Part shown: positions 8,190 to 16,302 of the stretch, piece after piece
Position numbering within the stretch: position 1 is the stretch's first letter
Layout of the letters: every line of letters starts with the position of its first letter
DNA from: Coleofasciculus sp937127375
GTDB lineage: Bacteria > Cyanobacteriota > Cyanobacteriia > Cyanobacteriales > Coleofasciculaceae
Strand: one strand, 5' to 3'
Assembly: GCA_040218875.1 (NCBI GenBank)
Contig: JAVJQP010000100.1
DNA length: 64,000 nt
Notes under the pieces: generated by a model
The model's input: the letters and a program-made list of their open reading frames with translations, nothing else
Databases searched by the model: none
What the model was told of the DNA's origin: nothing
Made by a program: the position numbers and the translations under genes

Positions 8190-9992
8190 TTAATGTAAAT
8201 CAGCTTCCCAAACGCCGATATAAATACGATCGCGTTCATTGCGTTCAATCACTCCTTTTAAGAGAGAACCATTGTTGCTGGTGAAACGGTAGCGATTGGA
8301 TTGACGCTGATAAACCTGAGTTAATCCCTGGCGAATCTCTGGTGAGAGATTGCGACTCAACATTTTATCTAAGGTATTTGCCATGGTTTCTAATCCCACA
8401 GATTGGGCAAATGCCACCTCAGTTTGGCGCAAACGCTTGGTATCGCGGTCAAACAGATAACCGAGACTGACGCGATCGCGAATAAAGTCTTCATAGGTCA
8501 ATGCCTGGGTATTATGCCACAACCCTTTGGAAAGCTGGGTGGGCGTGCCTAAGGCGGCTTCGACAACTTTTCGAGAGGTTCCTGGTGTAAATCCAGGGAT
8601 TTTATTCGATAGAGGCGGTTTGGGCGTCTGGTTTTCGGGTGCAGATAAGGGTGAGGGTGAAGGTGTGGGGGTTGGGGAAGCAACAGGAGACGGGGAAGGA
8701 GAGGGGGAGGATAATCCTGAAGGTTCAGAGGCAAAGGGTGCGGGGGGATCAGGAGAAGGGAGGAGTTCTGGGGATTCTTGGATACGGAATGTGGGATCAG
8801 GCGGGGACAGGGGTGGTGGTGATTCCGGTTTCACCAGTTTAGGCGGCGGAGTTGGTGGAGGTGAAGCTGTTGGGGGCGGTGTAGGTGAGGGCATAGGCGT
8901 GTTTTCAGAGGAGGCGGATACTGACTCTGAGGGTGACGGTATGCGATTGGAGGGTTCTAATACACGGTTTAAACCCCAGCCAATCGCCACAGCACTCAGG
9001 AGTAAGCCGCCAGCAATTAAGCCGCCGAAGCGCCGAGAGGGTTGTTCCTCCTCTGCTTGCAGGGGTTTTCTGCGGATAGGAACGGTTGGCGGAACGGCTG
9101 GCTTACGGGTAGATGAGACAGGTTCGCTAGAACTAGAAAGGGATAATGTGGGTGTCGCGATCGTTGTCGGATGGGCGTTTAAGGCGTCCAGCATTTCCTT
9201 CGCATCCGCAAAGCGATCGCGCGGATGGAAGCGAATCCCCTGATCAATCACCGTAGCTAAATGGGAGTGACAATTGGGCGCATCCCGACGCCATAAAATT
9301 TCGCCCGTGCGGGTATCGGTTTCGAGAGTTTGCGGTAATTTACCCGTGAGCAAAAATACCGCAATTAAGCCCAAACTATACAGATCACTAGCATAGCGAG
9401 GACGTCCTGCCGCTTGTTCGGCTGCCATAAACCCCGGTGTGCCAATGACTATTGATGGGGTGGCGTTAGCTTGGGAATGGACAACCGTTTTAATTGCTTC
9501 TTTCACCGCACCAAAGTCAATCAGCACAGGTAATCCGTCTCGCCGCCTGACAATCACATTATCCGGTTTAAGATCCCGGTGAACAATGTGACAACTGTGG
9601 ACGTAATCCAGTACAGGCAACAGACTCAACAAAATTGCTTTGACTTGACCATCATTCAGCCGACCTTCCCGGTCTACAATTTGAGTCAGGGTATCCCCTT
9701 CAATCCATTCCTGAACCAAGTAAAATTGTCCAGACTCGGAAAAATAAGCAAATAATCGGGGAATTTGGTGATTACTTTCACCTAACTCTTCTAAAACCGC
9801 TGCTTCCCGCTGAAATCGCTCTTTTACTTGCTGATAGGTTTGGGGATCATGAGTCATGGGTTTAAGCTGCTTAATCACACACTTACGTCCCGAAGGCATA
9901 TAAGTATCTTCAGCGAGAAAGGTATTTCCAAACCCACCTGCCCCCAGCGTCTGGAGGATGCGATAGCGATTATTGAGCAGCGTTGGCGTCAT
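8190..9992 (-). CDS. Membrane-anchored serine/threonine protein kinase
   Basis: About 600 residues from the ATG at 9992; the frame reaches 10007 only with a TTG start. The Hanks-type kinase domain (about 10-270) is complete: glycine loop GAGGFG at 17-22, K41 in VIKQLKP, catalytic HRDLKPDN starting at 138 and DFG at 159-161. A proline/serine-rich linker surrounds one membrane span (LIAGGLLLSAVAIGWGLN, near 330). The C-terminal about 130 residues (from FTPGTSRKVVEAALGTPT) form a domain common at the end of cyanobacterial kinases. It is predicted to phosphorylate cytoplasmic targets in response to a signal sensed outside; no partner gene is adjacent. Confidence 0.94.
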   Translation of the reverse strand: MTPTLLNNRYRILQTLGAGGFGNTFLAEDTYMPSGRKCVIKQLKPMTHDPQTYQQVKERFQREAAVLEELGESNHQIPRLFAYFSESGQFYLVQEWIEGDTLTQIVDREGRLNDGQVKAILLSLLPVLDYVHSCHIVHRDLKPDNVIVRRRDGLPVLIDFGAVKEAIKTVVHSQANATPSIVIGTPGFMAAEQAAGRPRYASDLYSLGLIAVFLLTGKLPQTLETDTRTGEILWRRDAPNCHSHLATVIDQGIRFHPRDRFADAKEMLDALNAHPTTIATPTLSLSSSSEPVSSTRKPAVPPTVPIRRKPLQAEEEQPSRRFGGLIAGGLLLSAVAIGWGLNRVLEPSNRIPSPSESVSASSENTPMPSPTPPPTASPPPTPPPKLVKPESPPPLSPPDPTFRIQESPELLPSPDPPAPFASEPSGLSSPSPSPSPVASPTPTPSPSPLSAPENQTPKPPLSNKIPGFTPGTSRKVVEAALGTPTQLSKGLWHNTQALTYEDFIRDRVSLGYLFDRDTKRLRQTEVAFAQSVGLETMANTLDKMLSRNLSPEIRQGLTQVYQRQSNRYRFTSNNGSLLKGVIERNERDRIYIGVWEADLH

Positions 9993-10418
9993 GAGCGATT
10001 TAGGCAAGCTGTTTATGAATGATGAATTAGGAGTTATGCAGTATGAATTAAGCTAAGATTATAGTCTGGCAAACTGTATCCGACAAGGCTAGCAAAAGAC
10101 TATATTTAGCAGTTGCTCTGGCGTTGAGATTAGGGAACAGGGAACAGTAAGGCTTTGAAGCTTGTTTACATGACTTAATCTAGTTAAGTTTATTTCCACC
10201 AACCTACTTAGTGGCGAAAAAAGTAAATAAGCATGACCTCGAATGTCGTGAAGGGTCAATCGTAGGGGCGGGTTTAGGTACTAAGGCTAGCTGATTACCA
10301 CAACCTGATCAACAAAACCCGCCCTGATTCACAGTGAAGAGATACTCCTTACAAGAGCCGAGAACGGAAACTAGACAACCCACGCCAAATTTACAGGTCT
10401 ATTTTGGCTTAAATGTTG
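9993..10418. other. Spacer without genes; carries one palindromic repeat
   Basis: No supported ORF. An agggaacagggaacag repeat sits near 10130-10150, and a GGGCGGGTTT/AAACCCGCCC palindrome of the recurrent family lies at 10262-10327. Confidence 0.7.
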
Positions 10419-10958
10419 TTATTTTAAATCCAGTAATCCCTGCTCTTTTAACTTAGGATTAAAGCGAATCTCAGTTTGCACACCACGGGCATTTAATTGT
10501 TCGACTATTTCCGCTTCAACTCGCCGTGCTATTTTCTTTAACAGCTTAATTTTTCCTAATTCTTCACTCTTGTTATAGGTTGATTTATCCTCATCTGTCA
10601 TCGTCTTTTTCGCATCAATCGGCTGATTCCAAATCGCTTCAACTTGACCATTCCCTGGCGGAATGTCTCCATTTTCTTCAATCCAAGCCTTGCGGATTGT
10701 TTCCAAGCGAGTGCGATTGGGGCGCTCAATGGTTTCCGCTTTCAACCAATAGCAGGATTGAGGCTGACGAACTAGGTGTTGTTTGAGGCTGACATAAATA
10801 TCACGAGAATAGTTGACCAGTTGCAGACTTTTATCCGCGTCAAAAATGGCATAGACGCCGATTTTACCGGATAAGGATTCTGGGAGATTACCCCCTTCAT
10901 CCAGATAAGGGATATACTCTAGGTCACACAAAGCGGGAATTGGCGTTTCAGAACTCAT
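10419..10958 (-). CDS. GIY-YIG nuclease family protein
   Basis: About 179 residues from the ATG at 10958 (an upstream TTG at 10964 is less likely). The segment GKIGVYAIFDADKSLQLVNYS matches the GIY-YIG beta-hairpin in degenerate form, with VYA in place of YIG, followed by RDIYVSLKQHL and CYWLKAETIERPNRTRLETIRKAWIEENG. The conserved glutamate and arginine positions appear present. The C-terminal third is a charged helical region (IKLLKKIARRVEAEIVEQL). It follows a small conserved gene at 9-bp spacing, so the two are probably one operon. Nuclease activity is inferred from the family only. Confidence 0.75.
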   Translation of the reverse strand: MSSETPIPALCDLEYIPYLDEGGNLPESLSGKIGVYAIFDADKSLQLVNYSRDIYVSLKQHLVRQPQSCYWLKAETIERPNRTRLETIRKAWIEENGDIPPGNGQVEAIWNQPIDAKKTMTDEDKSTYNKSEELGKIKLLKKIARRVEAEIVEQLNARGVQTEIRFNPKLKEQGLLDLK

Positions 10959-10967
10959 CAGCAATAA

Positions 10968-11294
10968 TTAGACAACTTTTCGATAAATCGCGCAAAGACG
11001 GCTGGGGTTAAAGATTTTGGCTTTGAACATGAAGTTGGGCGGGACATTTATAATTGCATAATCGTCAGATTCGTGATACTGTTCAAACTCCCGTGGCATC
11101 CCTTTAGGAGTCCCTTCGCTGTAGGGGACAGGTTGAAACAGTAACTCGGTGAATTCCAAATCTTGACAGTGCAGTTGTCCCGCGACTTGCTGGCGGAATG
11201 ATTCACCGTTCAACAAGCTAAATAAATAGGTCTGGGCGTCTGGTTCAAGGACAAAGCTGCCATCAAAATTGTTAACAATTTTTAATTGAGCCAT
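10968..11294 (-). CDS. Conserved hypothetical protein upstream of the GIY-YIG gene
   Basis: 108 residues. I do not recognise a named domain. It has no signal peptide or membrane span. The sequence is rich in aromatic residues, with a C-terminal segment (DDYAIINVPPNFMFKAKIFNPSRLCAIYRKVV) that looks folded and beta-rich. The 9-bp spacing to the next gene suggests co-transcription and possibly a joint function. Confidence 0.7.
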   Translation of the reverse strand: MAQLKIVNNFDGSFVLEPDAQTYLFSLLNGESFRQQVAGQLHCQDLEFTELLFQPVPYSEGTPKGMPREFEQYHESDDYAIINVPPNFMFKAKIFNPSRLCAIYRKVV

Positions 11295-11513
11295 GGTTGG
11301 GCAGAATCGTGAGCAAGTTGACGACTGGGATGATTATACCCCAGATGTTGCACGATTATTTTCTATCACCGACAGCTTCTTCAATGATTACGCCACTGGA
11401 AACGCTACGAACCAGCTCTTGCTGTTCTTGCTTCTAAGGATTATATCGGTTTTCTATGATTGCGATTAACAACCACACTTGGTTAATTCAAACCTGAGCA
11501 ATAAGGAGACAAA

Positions 11514-11729
11514 ATGATCGCGAGTGACTACGACTGGAAACTCACTATCATTGAACGGAATTTATCTCAATCGAATTGGATAAATCTTTTACCTGAAGCC
11601 CAAGAACGAATTTTAGAAGAAGCCGATGAGTTGCTAAACGTTTTACCTTTTCCCCATAAACAACGATTAAAAACGTATTTAGAATGGATTCTAGATTGCA
11701 CAGAGTTGAAAGAATTGGTTATGAACTAG
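11514..11729 (+). CDS. Small hypothetical protein (71 aa)
   Basis: A strong ribosome-binding site (aaggag, 6 nt before ATG) supports this small gene. The product is acidic and mostly helical (LLPEAQERILEEADELLNVLPFPHKQRLKTYLEWIL). No domain is recognised. It stands alone between the GIY-YIG operon and a palindromic repeat. Confidence 0.6.
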   Translation: MIASDYDWKLTIIERNLSQSNWINLLPEAQERILEEADELLNVLPFPHKQRLKTYLEWILDCTELKELVMN

Positions 11730-11922
11730 CATGGCTTGTGCAGACTCTCTAAGGGGTTCAAAATTTTGTCGGCTGGGTTGAGGTATCAAACCCCGCAACA
11801 CCCAACAGCGATCGCATGGTGTTGGGTAACGCTTACGCTCTACCCAACCTACAACTGAAACCCTTACCCAGTATCGTTTCCAGTATTTATCTGGGAAATT
11901 GAAAAGAGCGGTTTCCGCTGCT

Positions 11923-11992
11923 TGTAGAGACGTTGCATGCAACGTCTCTACAATAGTGCCGAACGTCCTAATCGATGTGTCTATTGCTATAA
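11923..11992. repeat. Palindromic TGTAGAGACGTTGCA repeat, copy 1
   Basis: Starts with a perfect 30-bp palindrome (tgtagagacgttgca and its reverse complement) at 11923-11952, then a conserved tail (gtcctaatcgatgtgtctattgctata). The same about 70-bp module occurs at 33416-33485. It lies in the gene-free spacer 11730-12029. Confidence 0.85.
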
Positions 11993-12029
11993 CTAAACCC
12001 GCCCCGACTCAGACGAGTAGGAGAGTATG

Positions 12030-13742
12030 TTAATGATGATCCCGTACCTGTAATGTTCGCAATCGATTTAAGGCGGCGGCTAACTCAAATCGCCGGAATA
12101 ATACTAAGTCTCCTTCTGGCAAATTTCCCAGCAAATCTAATCCCTGAGATTCAAGATCTGCCATCATCCGATTTAGCACTTCGGTAACTGTAGTTCGCCC
12201 ATTAATATAGTGCCGTTTGGCATAAACAATCGCTTCAGCAATTGCCCGTAATTGCCCTTTCTCCACAATCTGTTCAACGGCGGCTAAATCAATTTCCTCT
12301 TTGCCAAAGACAACTTCATCCACATCGCGCACCTTCAGCTTAACGTCTCGTGAACCGCGACTAGGATCAATGCTTTCGGGTAGGGGAATACGCGGCGCAA
12401 TCTCGCCAAACTCTTTTCCGCCTTCGGGAATCCGTTCCGTTTGATACTGTTTCGCGATCGCACGGGCTTTTTCGGTAACATCGTAGGGTTGGAAGTTCTC
12501 CATGGCGATGACGGTATCGGCGACATCAAAGTAATCACCGCTACCCCCCATGACTACAATCGTGGATACTCCATAATCGGTGTAGAGTTGGCGTATCTTA
12601 TCGATAAACGGCGTAATCGGTTCCTTGTCTTTGGCAATCAACTGCTGCATCCGATGATCGCGAATCATAAAGTTTGTCGCCGCCGTATCCTCATCCACGA
12701 GTAATAACTGGGTATTGGCTTCTAACGCTTCAATAATATTCGCCGCCTGGGAGGTACTTCCACTCGCATTGGCGGTGGAAAATTGACGAGTAGACCGACC
12801 TTGAGGTAATTGGTTAATAAACGGCGAAATATCCACACTGGCAATACTACGCCCATCTTCTGCCCGAATTTTTACGGCTGAGGCTTGAGTCACCACCAAT
12901 TCCCGTCCATCCCCAGGAATGTGATTATAGACCCCCACCTCGAGCGATCGCAAGACGGTAGACTTGCCATGATAGCCACCGCCGACAATCAGGGTAATTC
13001 CCGCTGGAATCCCCATCCCTGTTACCTCACCCCGATTGGGACAATTAAAGGTTTCCCGCAAGGTTTCTGGGGATTGGAAGGATAACGCATTCTCCTCTAA
13101 TGGGCGATCATCCACGCCACTGCGTCGGGGTAGAATGGCATCATCAGCAATAAATGCCACTAAATCCCGTTCAGCTAACTGTTGACGCAACCAGTCTGCA
13201 TCTTCGATGGTTTCAACGTGCTGTTTAATCTCTACCGCATCTAGAGAGTCGTACTTCAGCGCTTGATCAACAATCTCTGGAATATCCTCACACAACATTT
13301 CCGCCGCCTGACGTCCAGAGATACGTCGTCCCCGTGCAGGTAAACCGACGACAAAGCGCACTTCGACGAGTTCATCATTGACAAAAGCCGCCGTGCGCTC
13401 AATTACTGATTGTCCCACAGACATAATCGCAATCCGCCCACTATTCCCGGTTCCCCGGTGGGAACTAAACTCTCGCGCCACTAAATCAAACTGGCGTGTC
13501 AGGTAATCCCGTAAGGAGATTTCTCGACTACGACTTTGGTAAAGGGTTTTGGGAAAATCCGCCACCGCTTGGGACAGTTGCACCCGAACATGACTGGGAC
13601 TGGCAAAGGGATCACCTTGGACGCGATCGACAATTAAGGTGAAATCCGAAAAGTGATAGCGTCCCTTGATATCCTTATAGGCTTTGTAGCTCTTGTCGTC
13701 AAGTTGGAGTAGGAGTTGGCGTAGTTTCTCGCGATTACTCAT
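12030..13742 (-). CDS. ABC-ATPase domain (PF09818-type) P-loop protein
   Basis: 570 residues, the usual size of this family. Walker A is GGGYHGKST at 254-262. The Walker B-like motif LLLVDEDTAATNFMI comes about 95 residues later, with a characteristic MGGSGDYFDVADTVIAM downstream. The N-terminal 240 residues are family-specific. These are soluble predicted ATPases of unknown function found in many bacteria and some eukaryotes; they are not transporter subunits. No partner gene is adjacent. Confidence 0.88.
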   Translation of the reverse strand: MSNREKLRQLLLQLDDKSYKAYKDIKGRYHFSDFTLIVDRVQGDPFASPSHVRVQLSQAVADFPKTLYQSRSREISLRDYLTRQFDLVAREFSSHRGTGNSGRIAIMSVGQSVIERTAAFVNDELVEVRFVVGLPARGRRISGRQAAEMLCEDIPEIVDQALKYDSLDAVEIKQHVETIEDADWLRQQLAERDLVAFIADDAILPRRSGVDDRPLEENALSFQSPETLRETFNCPNRGEVTGMGIPAGITLIVGGGYHGKSTVLRSLEVGVYNHIPGDGRELVVTQASAVKIRAEDGRSIASVDISPFINQLPQGRSTRQFSTANASGSTSQAANIIEALEANTQLLLVDEDTAATNFMIRDHRMQQLIAKDKEPITPFIDKIRQLYTDYGVSTIVVMGGSGDYFDVADTVIAMENFQPYDVTEKARAIAKQYQTERIPEGGKEFGEIAPRIPLPESIDPSRGSRDVKLKVRDVDEVVFGKEEIDLAAVEQIVEKGQLRAIAEAIVYAKRHYINGRTTVTEVLNRMMADLESQGLDLLGNLPEGDLVLFRRFELAAALNRLRTLQVRDHH

Positions 13743-13860
13743 AACGTGGTCATAAAGTGGCTAATGGCTGCTTTCACACTACTACCAGATCCCCGACTTC
13801 TTCACGATTATCAAATAGGGATATGCTAAAGTGACAAAAAATGTTTCCTTCTGTGATATC

Positions 13861-14619
13861 ATGCCCCTTTCGACCTTCTCTAAAATCATCTACCCCGAAA
13901 GTGACGGTCAACCCTTGGCAGACAATACAATTCAATTCCGCTTAATTGTCACCATTCAAGGTGGAATTGATGCCCTGTTTATCGATAACCCTAATGTCTT
14001 CGTTGCTGGAGATTTATTCTGGTATCCAGTGGAAGGTGAACCGTGGATTAGACAAGCGCCTGATGTCATGGTTGTCATCGGACGTCCCAAGGGTGATCGA
14101 CGTTCCTATAAACAGTGGGAAGAAGACAATATTCCGCCCCAAGTGGTTTTCGAGATTGCCTCTCACAGTAACACTAAGGCAGAATTAGAGGAAACCAAGC
14201 GTTATTTTTACGAACGTTATGGTGTCGAAGAATATTACCTGTTTGATCCTCAGCCGGGAATCCTCAAAGGATGGCAACGGGATCAACAAATATTACAGCC
14301 AATTCCGAGAATGTCAGGTTGGATTAGTCCCCGTCTGGGCATTCGATTTGAATTGGAACAAGGAAATTTACAGCTATACCATCCGGATGGGGAGCGATTT
14401 GCTTCGTTTGTGGAAATTATTGAACAGCGGAAGCTAGAGAAACGGGCAAGAGAACAAACTGAACGGGAAAAAATACAAGAAAAACAGGCACGAGAACAAG
14501 CGGAGTTGGCGCAACAAAATGCGATTCCCAAGTTATTGGCAATGGGTTTAACTATAGAACAAATTGCCGAAGCGTTATCGTTATCGGTGGAAACTGTACG
14601 GGCTATCGCTGAAAGATAA
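13861..14619 (+). CDS. Uma2 family endonuclease-like protein with C-terminal coiled coil
   Basis: About 252 residues from the ATG at 13861; a GTG at 13831 would add ten residues not typical of the family. The Uma2 (DUF820, PD-(D/E)XK) core spans about 10-180, starting YPESDGQPLADNT, with D68 (APDVMVVI) and E98 (VVFEIAS) as likely catalytic acids and the ETKRYFYERYGVEEYYLFDP signature. A charged coiled coil (REQTEREKIQEKQAREQAEL) and a short helix-turn-helix-like tail (LTIEQIAEALSLSVETVRAIAE) follow. Uma2 genes are very numerous in cyanobacteria; their targets are not established. Confidence 0.88.
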   Translation: MPLSTFSKIIYPESDGQPLADNTIQFRLIVTIQGGIDALFIDNPNVFVAGDLFWYPVEGEPWIRQAPDVMVVIGRPKGDRRSYKQWEEDNIPPQVVFEIASHSNTKAELEETKRYFYERYGVEEYYLFDPQPGILKGWQRDQQILQPIPRMSGWISPRLGIRFELEQGNLQLYHPDGERFASFVEIIEQRKLEKRAREQTEREKIQEKQAREQAELAQQNAIPKLLAMGLTIEQIAEALSLSVETVRAIAER

Positions 14620-14656
14620 GCTTAATGGTTAGCGCAACATAGAATGTTTAGGGCAA

Positions 14657-14764
14657 GCGCGATCGCACAGTTGCTCCAGATTCCTGATCAACCTTGCTAC
14701 TTGTACATTCTGAGGATACAGAAAGAGTGCCTCATTTTGTCGGGTGGGGAAATTCTGATAATTT
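14657..14764. repeat. 108-bp direct repeat containing a selD-derived fragment, copy 1
   Basis: About 90 % identical to 15804-15911. The first 65 bp, read on the minus strand, encode LYPQNVQVARLIRNLEQLCDRA, closely matching LYPQNVQAARFIRNQKEMCDRA encoded by selD at 20253-20317. It is not a gene; the small plus-strand frame over it (14644-14838) is spurious. Confidence 0.8.
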
Positions 14765-14834
14765 CAGGTTATAGCCACCAGTATGGCAATCTTGTACTAG
14801 ACTGGTGGTATAGCCGGAAACCAATACATATATA

Positions 14835-15383
14835 TTAATGATCCCAGGATTCATCAAACATCAAATCACGAACATTTTTTAACACAAAACTTCCATTCTC
14901 TTTGCTTAATTCACCCAAACAGATTATTGGACAACGTTCTTGATACGCTTTAACCGCTAAAATATAGTCATAACCTGTTAACTTAGTCTTAATTTTTCGC
15001 AGTTTATCTCCAACAACACCCAGCAACGTTACCTGACCACTTAAGGTGTCAGAATTCGGCGTGTTAATGTGCATCACCACTCCCTGAAGTGTAATCGTTT
15101 GTCCACCAGAAAGCAGTTCACTCAAAATCTCAACTTGAGAACGACTCTCGACAACGGCTAACGTTTCAATCGCCTCACCAATCCGAGTCACATAATCCCC
15201 TAAATTGGTTGTTAGAGGCAACAAAATCTCAAATTCCCCCCGCTGCTCATCCTGCTTGAGCCAAATCATGGCATTATCTAAAAATGGACGGTCTTCATAC
15301 CAGCCATGAGCTTTTAAATACACCTGAAGCTGTTTAGGTTCTAGGCTTTTTAAACATTCAACATCCCGCACCGTTACATTCAT
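14835..15383 (-). CDS. Conserved cyanobacterial hypothetical protein paired with the DUF4365 gene
   Basis: 182 residues, cytoplasmic and acidic. I recognise no named domain. The N-terminal third (LKAHGWYEDRPFLDNAMIWLK) and the end (ICLGELSKENGSFVLKNVRDLMFD) suggest a compact alpha/beta fold. The start overlaps the stop of the upstream DUF4365-like frame by four bases (ATGA), so the two are translated together. From memory, cyanobacterial DUF4365 genes often have such a partner. The pair is bracketed by 108-bp direct repeats, which hints at acquisition or rearrangement as a unit. Confidence 0.7.
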   Translation of the reverse strand: MNVTVRDVECLKSLEPKQLQVYLKAHGWYEDRPFLDNAMIWLKQDEQRGEFEILLPLTTNLGDYVTRIGEAIETLAVVESRSQVEILSELLSGGQTITLQGVVMHINTPNSDTLSGQVTLLGVVGDKLRKIKTKLTGYDYILAVKAYQERCPIICLGELSKENGSFVLKNVRDLMFDESWDH

Positions 15384-15718
15384 AGTAAAACACCTTGACT
15401 AAGACGCTGCATCATAGACTGAAGCGCTGACACGGTAAATTGATGGCTTCTAGGTAGGGAAACCGTTACCGTCGCTGTATTTTTTGTATCAGGCATTCCT
15501 CGTAATGATACCCAATAAGCACAATATCTCATACAGAGTTCTTCCTCAGAGTGCTGTAACCAGTCAGTCAGATTTTCAGGAAGCACAAGGACAACTAAAA
15601 TTCTAGGTATGACAAAATCAGGCAATCTTAAATCATTATAGTTCTTAATCTTAAGCGGGTAACGCAACTGGTTATCATCAAGAACGTCTCTAGAGGTAGA
15701 TTTTAACTGCAATTCCAC
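15380..15718 (-). CDS. DUF4365-like protein, N-terminally truncated (probable remnant)
   Basis: 112 residues from a GTG codon. The frame starts in the middle of the DUF4365 domain: VELQLKSTS is the core strand that in full-length members follows about 60-70 residues with the first catalytic-type acid. Upstream, the same frame continues only 14 codons before a TAG at about 15758. The remaining part (IPRILVVLVLPEN, LCMRYCAYWVSLRG, FTVSALQSMMQRLSQG) is well conserved. The GTG is therefore probably an internal codon and the gene a 5'-deleted remnant. Whether anything is still translated is uncertain; the intact downstream gene suggests transcription may persist. Confidence 0.65.
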   Translation of the reverse strand: MELQLKSTSRDVLDDNQLRYPLKIKNYNDLRLPDFVIPRILVVLVLPENLTDWLQHSEEELCMRYCAYWVSLRGMPDTKNTATVTVSLPRSHQFTVSALQSMMQRLSQGVLL

Positions 15719-15803
15719 AGGTTCTGAACCTTGAATTGCAGTTATCTTAGTGTTCTACAGGCTTGACATTTTTTTAGAGACAGCCTAAAAGTACCAGTCC
15801 TTG

Positions 15804-15911
15804 GCGCGATCGCACAGTTGTTCCTGATTGCTGATAAACCTTGCCGCTTGTACATTCTGGGGATACAGAAAGAGCGCCTAATTTTGTCGGGTGGGGAAAT
15901 TCTGATAATTT
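15804..15911. repeat. 108-bp direct repeat containing a selD-derived fragment, copy 2
   Basis: The minus strand encodes LYPQNVQAARFISNQEQLCDRA, nearly the SelD peptide; a TAG lies four codons upstream, so it is a fragment only. It is paired with 14657-14764 and flanks the DUF4365 gene pair. The rest of the spacer 15759-16302 holds the MITE at 15968-16119. Confidence 0.8.
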
Positions 15912-15967
15912 GACGATTTCATCAAAAATTATGTCCAGAAAGCCCACTATACTCCTACCCCTCCCTC

Positions 15968-16119
15968 TAAGCTGTTCGGCATTTAAACCTTAATGTCAAT
16001 AATGGCAAAATCCTTGCCGTAGTGCGTTAAGCGAAGCCATGCCGCAGGCTTTGCATCTTGCTCGCTGCATTGAGCATCTTGCTCGCTACTAATACCCAAT
16101 TTAAATGCATGACAGCTTA
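15968..16119. mobile_element. MITE-like element, TAAGCTGTTCGGCATTTAAA family, copy 2
   Basis: 152 bp with imperfect terminal inverted repeats: taagctgttcggcatttaaa on the left and tttaaatgcatgacagctta on the right. The interior shares gcgaagccatgccgcaggctttgc and gcatcttgctcgct with the copy at 25749-25876. It is non-coding, just upstream of the DUF4157 toxin-like gene. Confidence 0.82.
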
Positions 16120-16302
16120 CAAGCCAACATATTAAGACCGACGGCTACACATACCCTCAAGTAAAGTTTGATGTCGATTTAGAGAAATGATCGCCTTTTT
16201 CTTGTACTGTGATGCAAAATCTTTCTCAGAAAGACTTATTCCCCGAAAACTGACGCAGAAATTGGGAACGGATGAGTGTTGGCAGGCAACCCAGGTGGCA
16301 TC

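Noticed and set aside
8527..9243. 238-residue plus-strand frame rich in glycine
   Set aside because: Antisense of the proline/serine-rich linker of the kinase gene; low complexity, no domain.
14644..14838. 64-residue plus-strand frame
   Set aside because: Lies on the antisense of a selD-derived fragment; no independent support.
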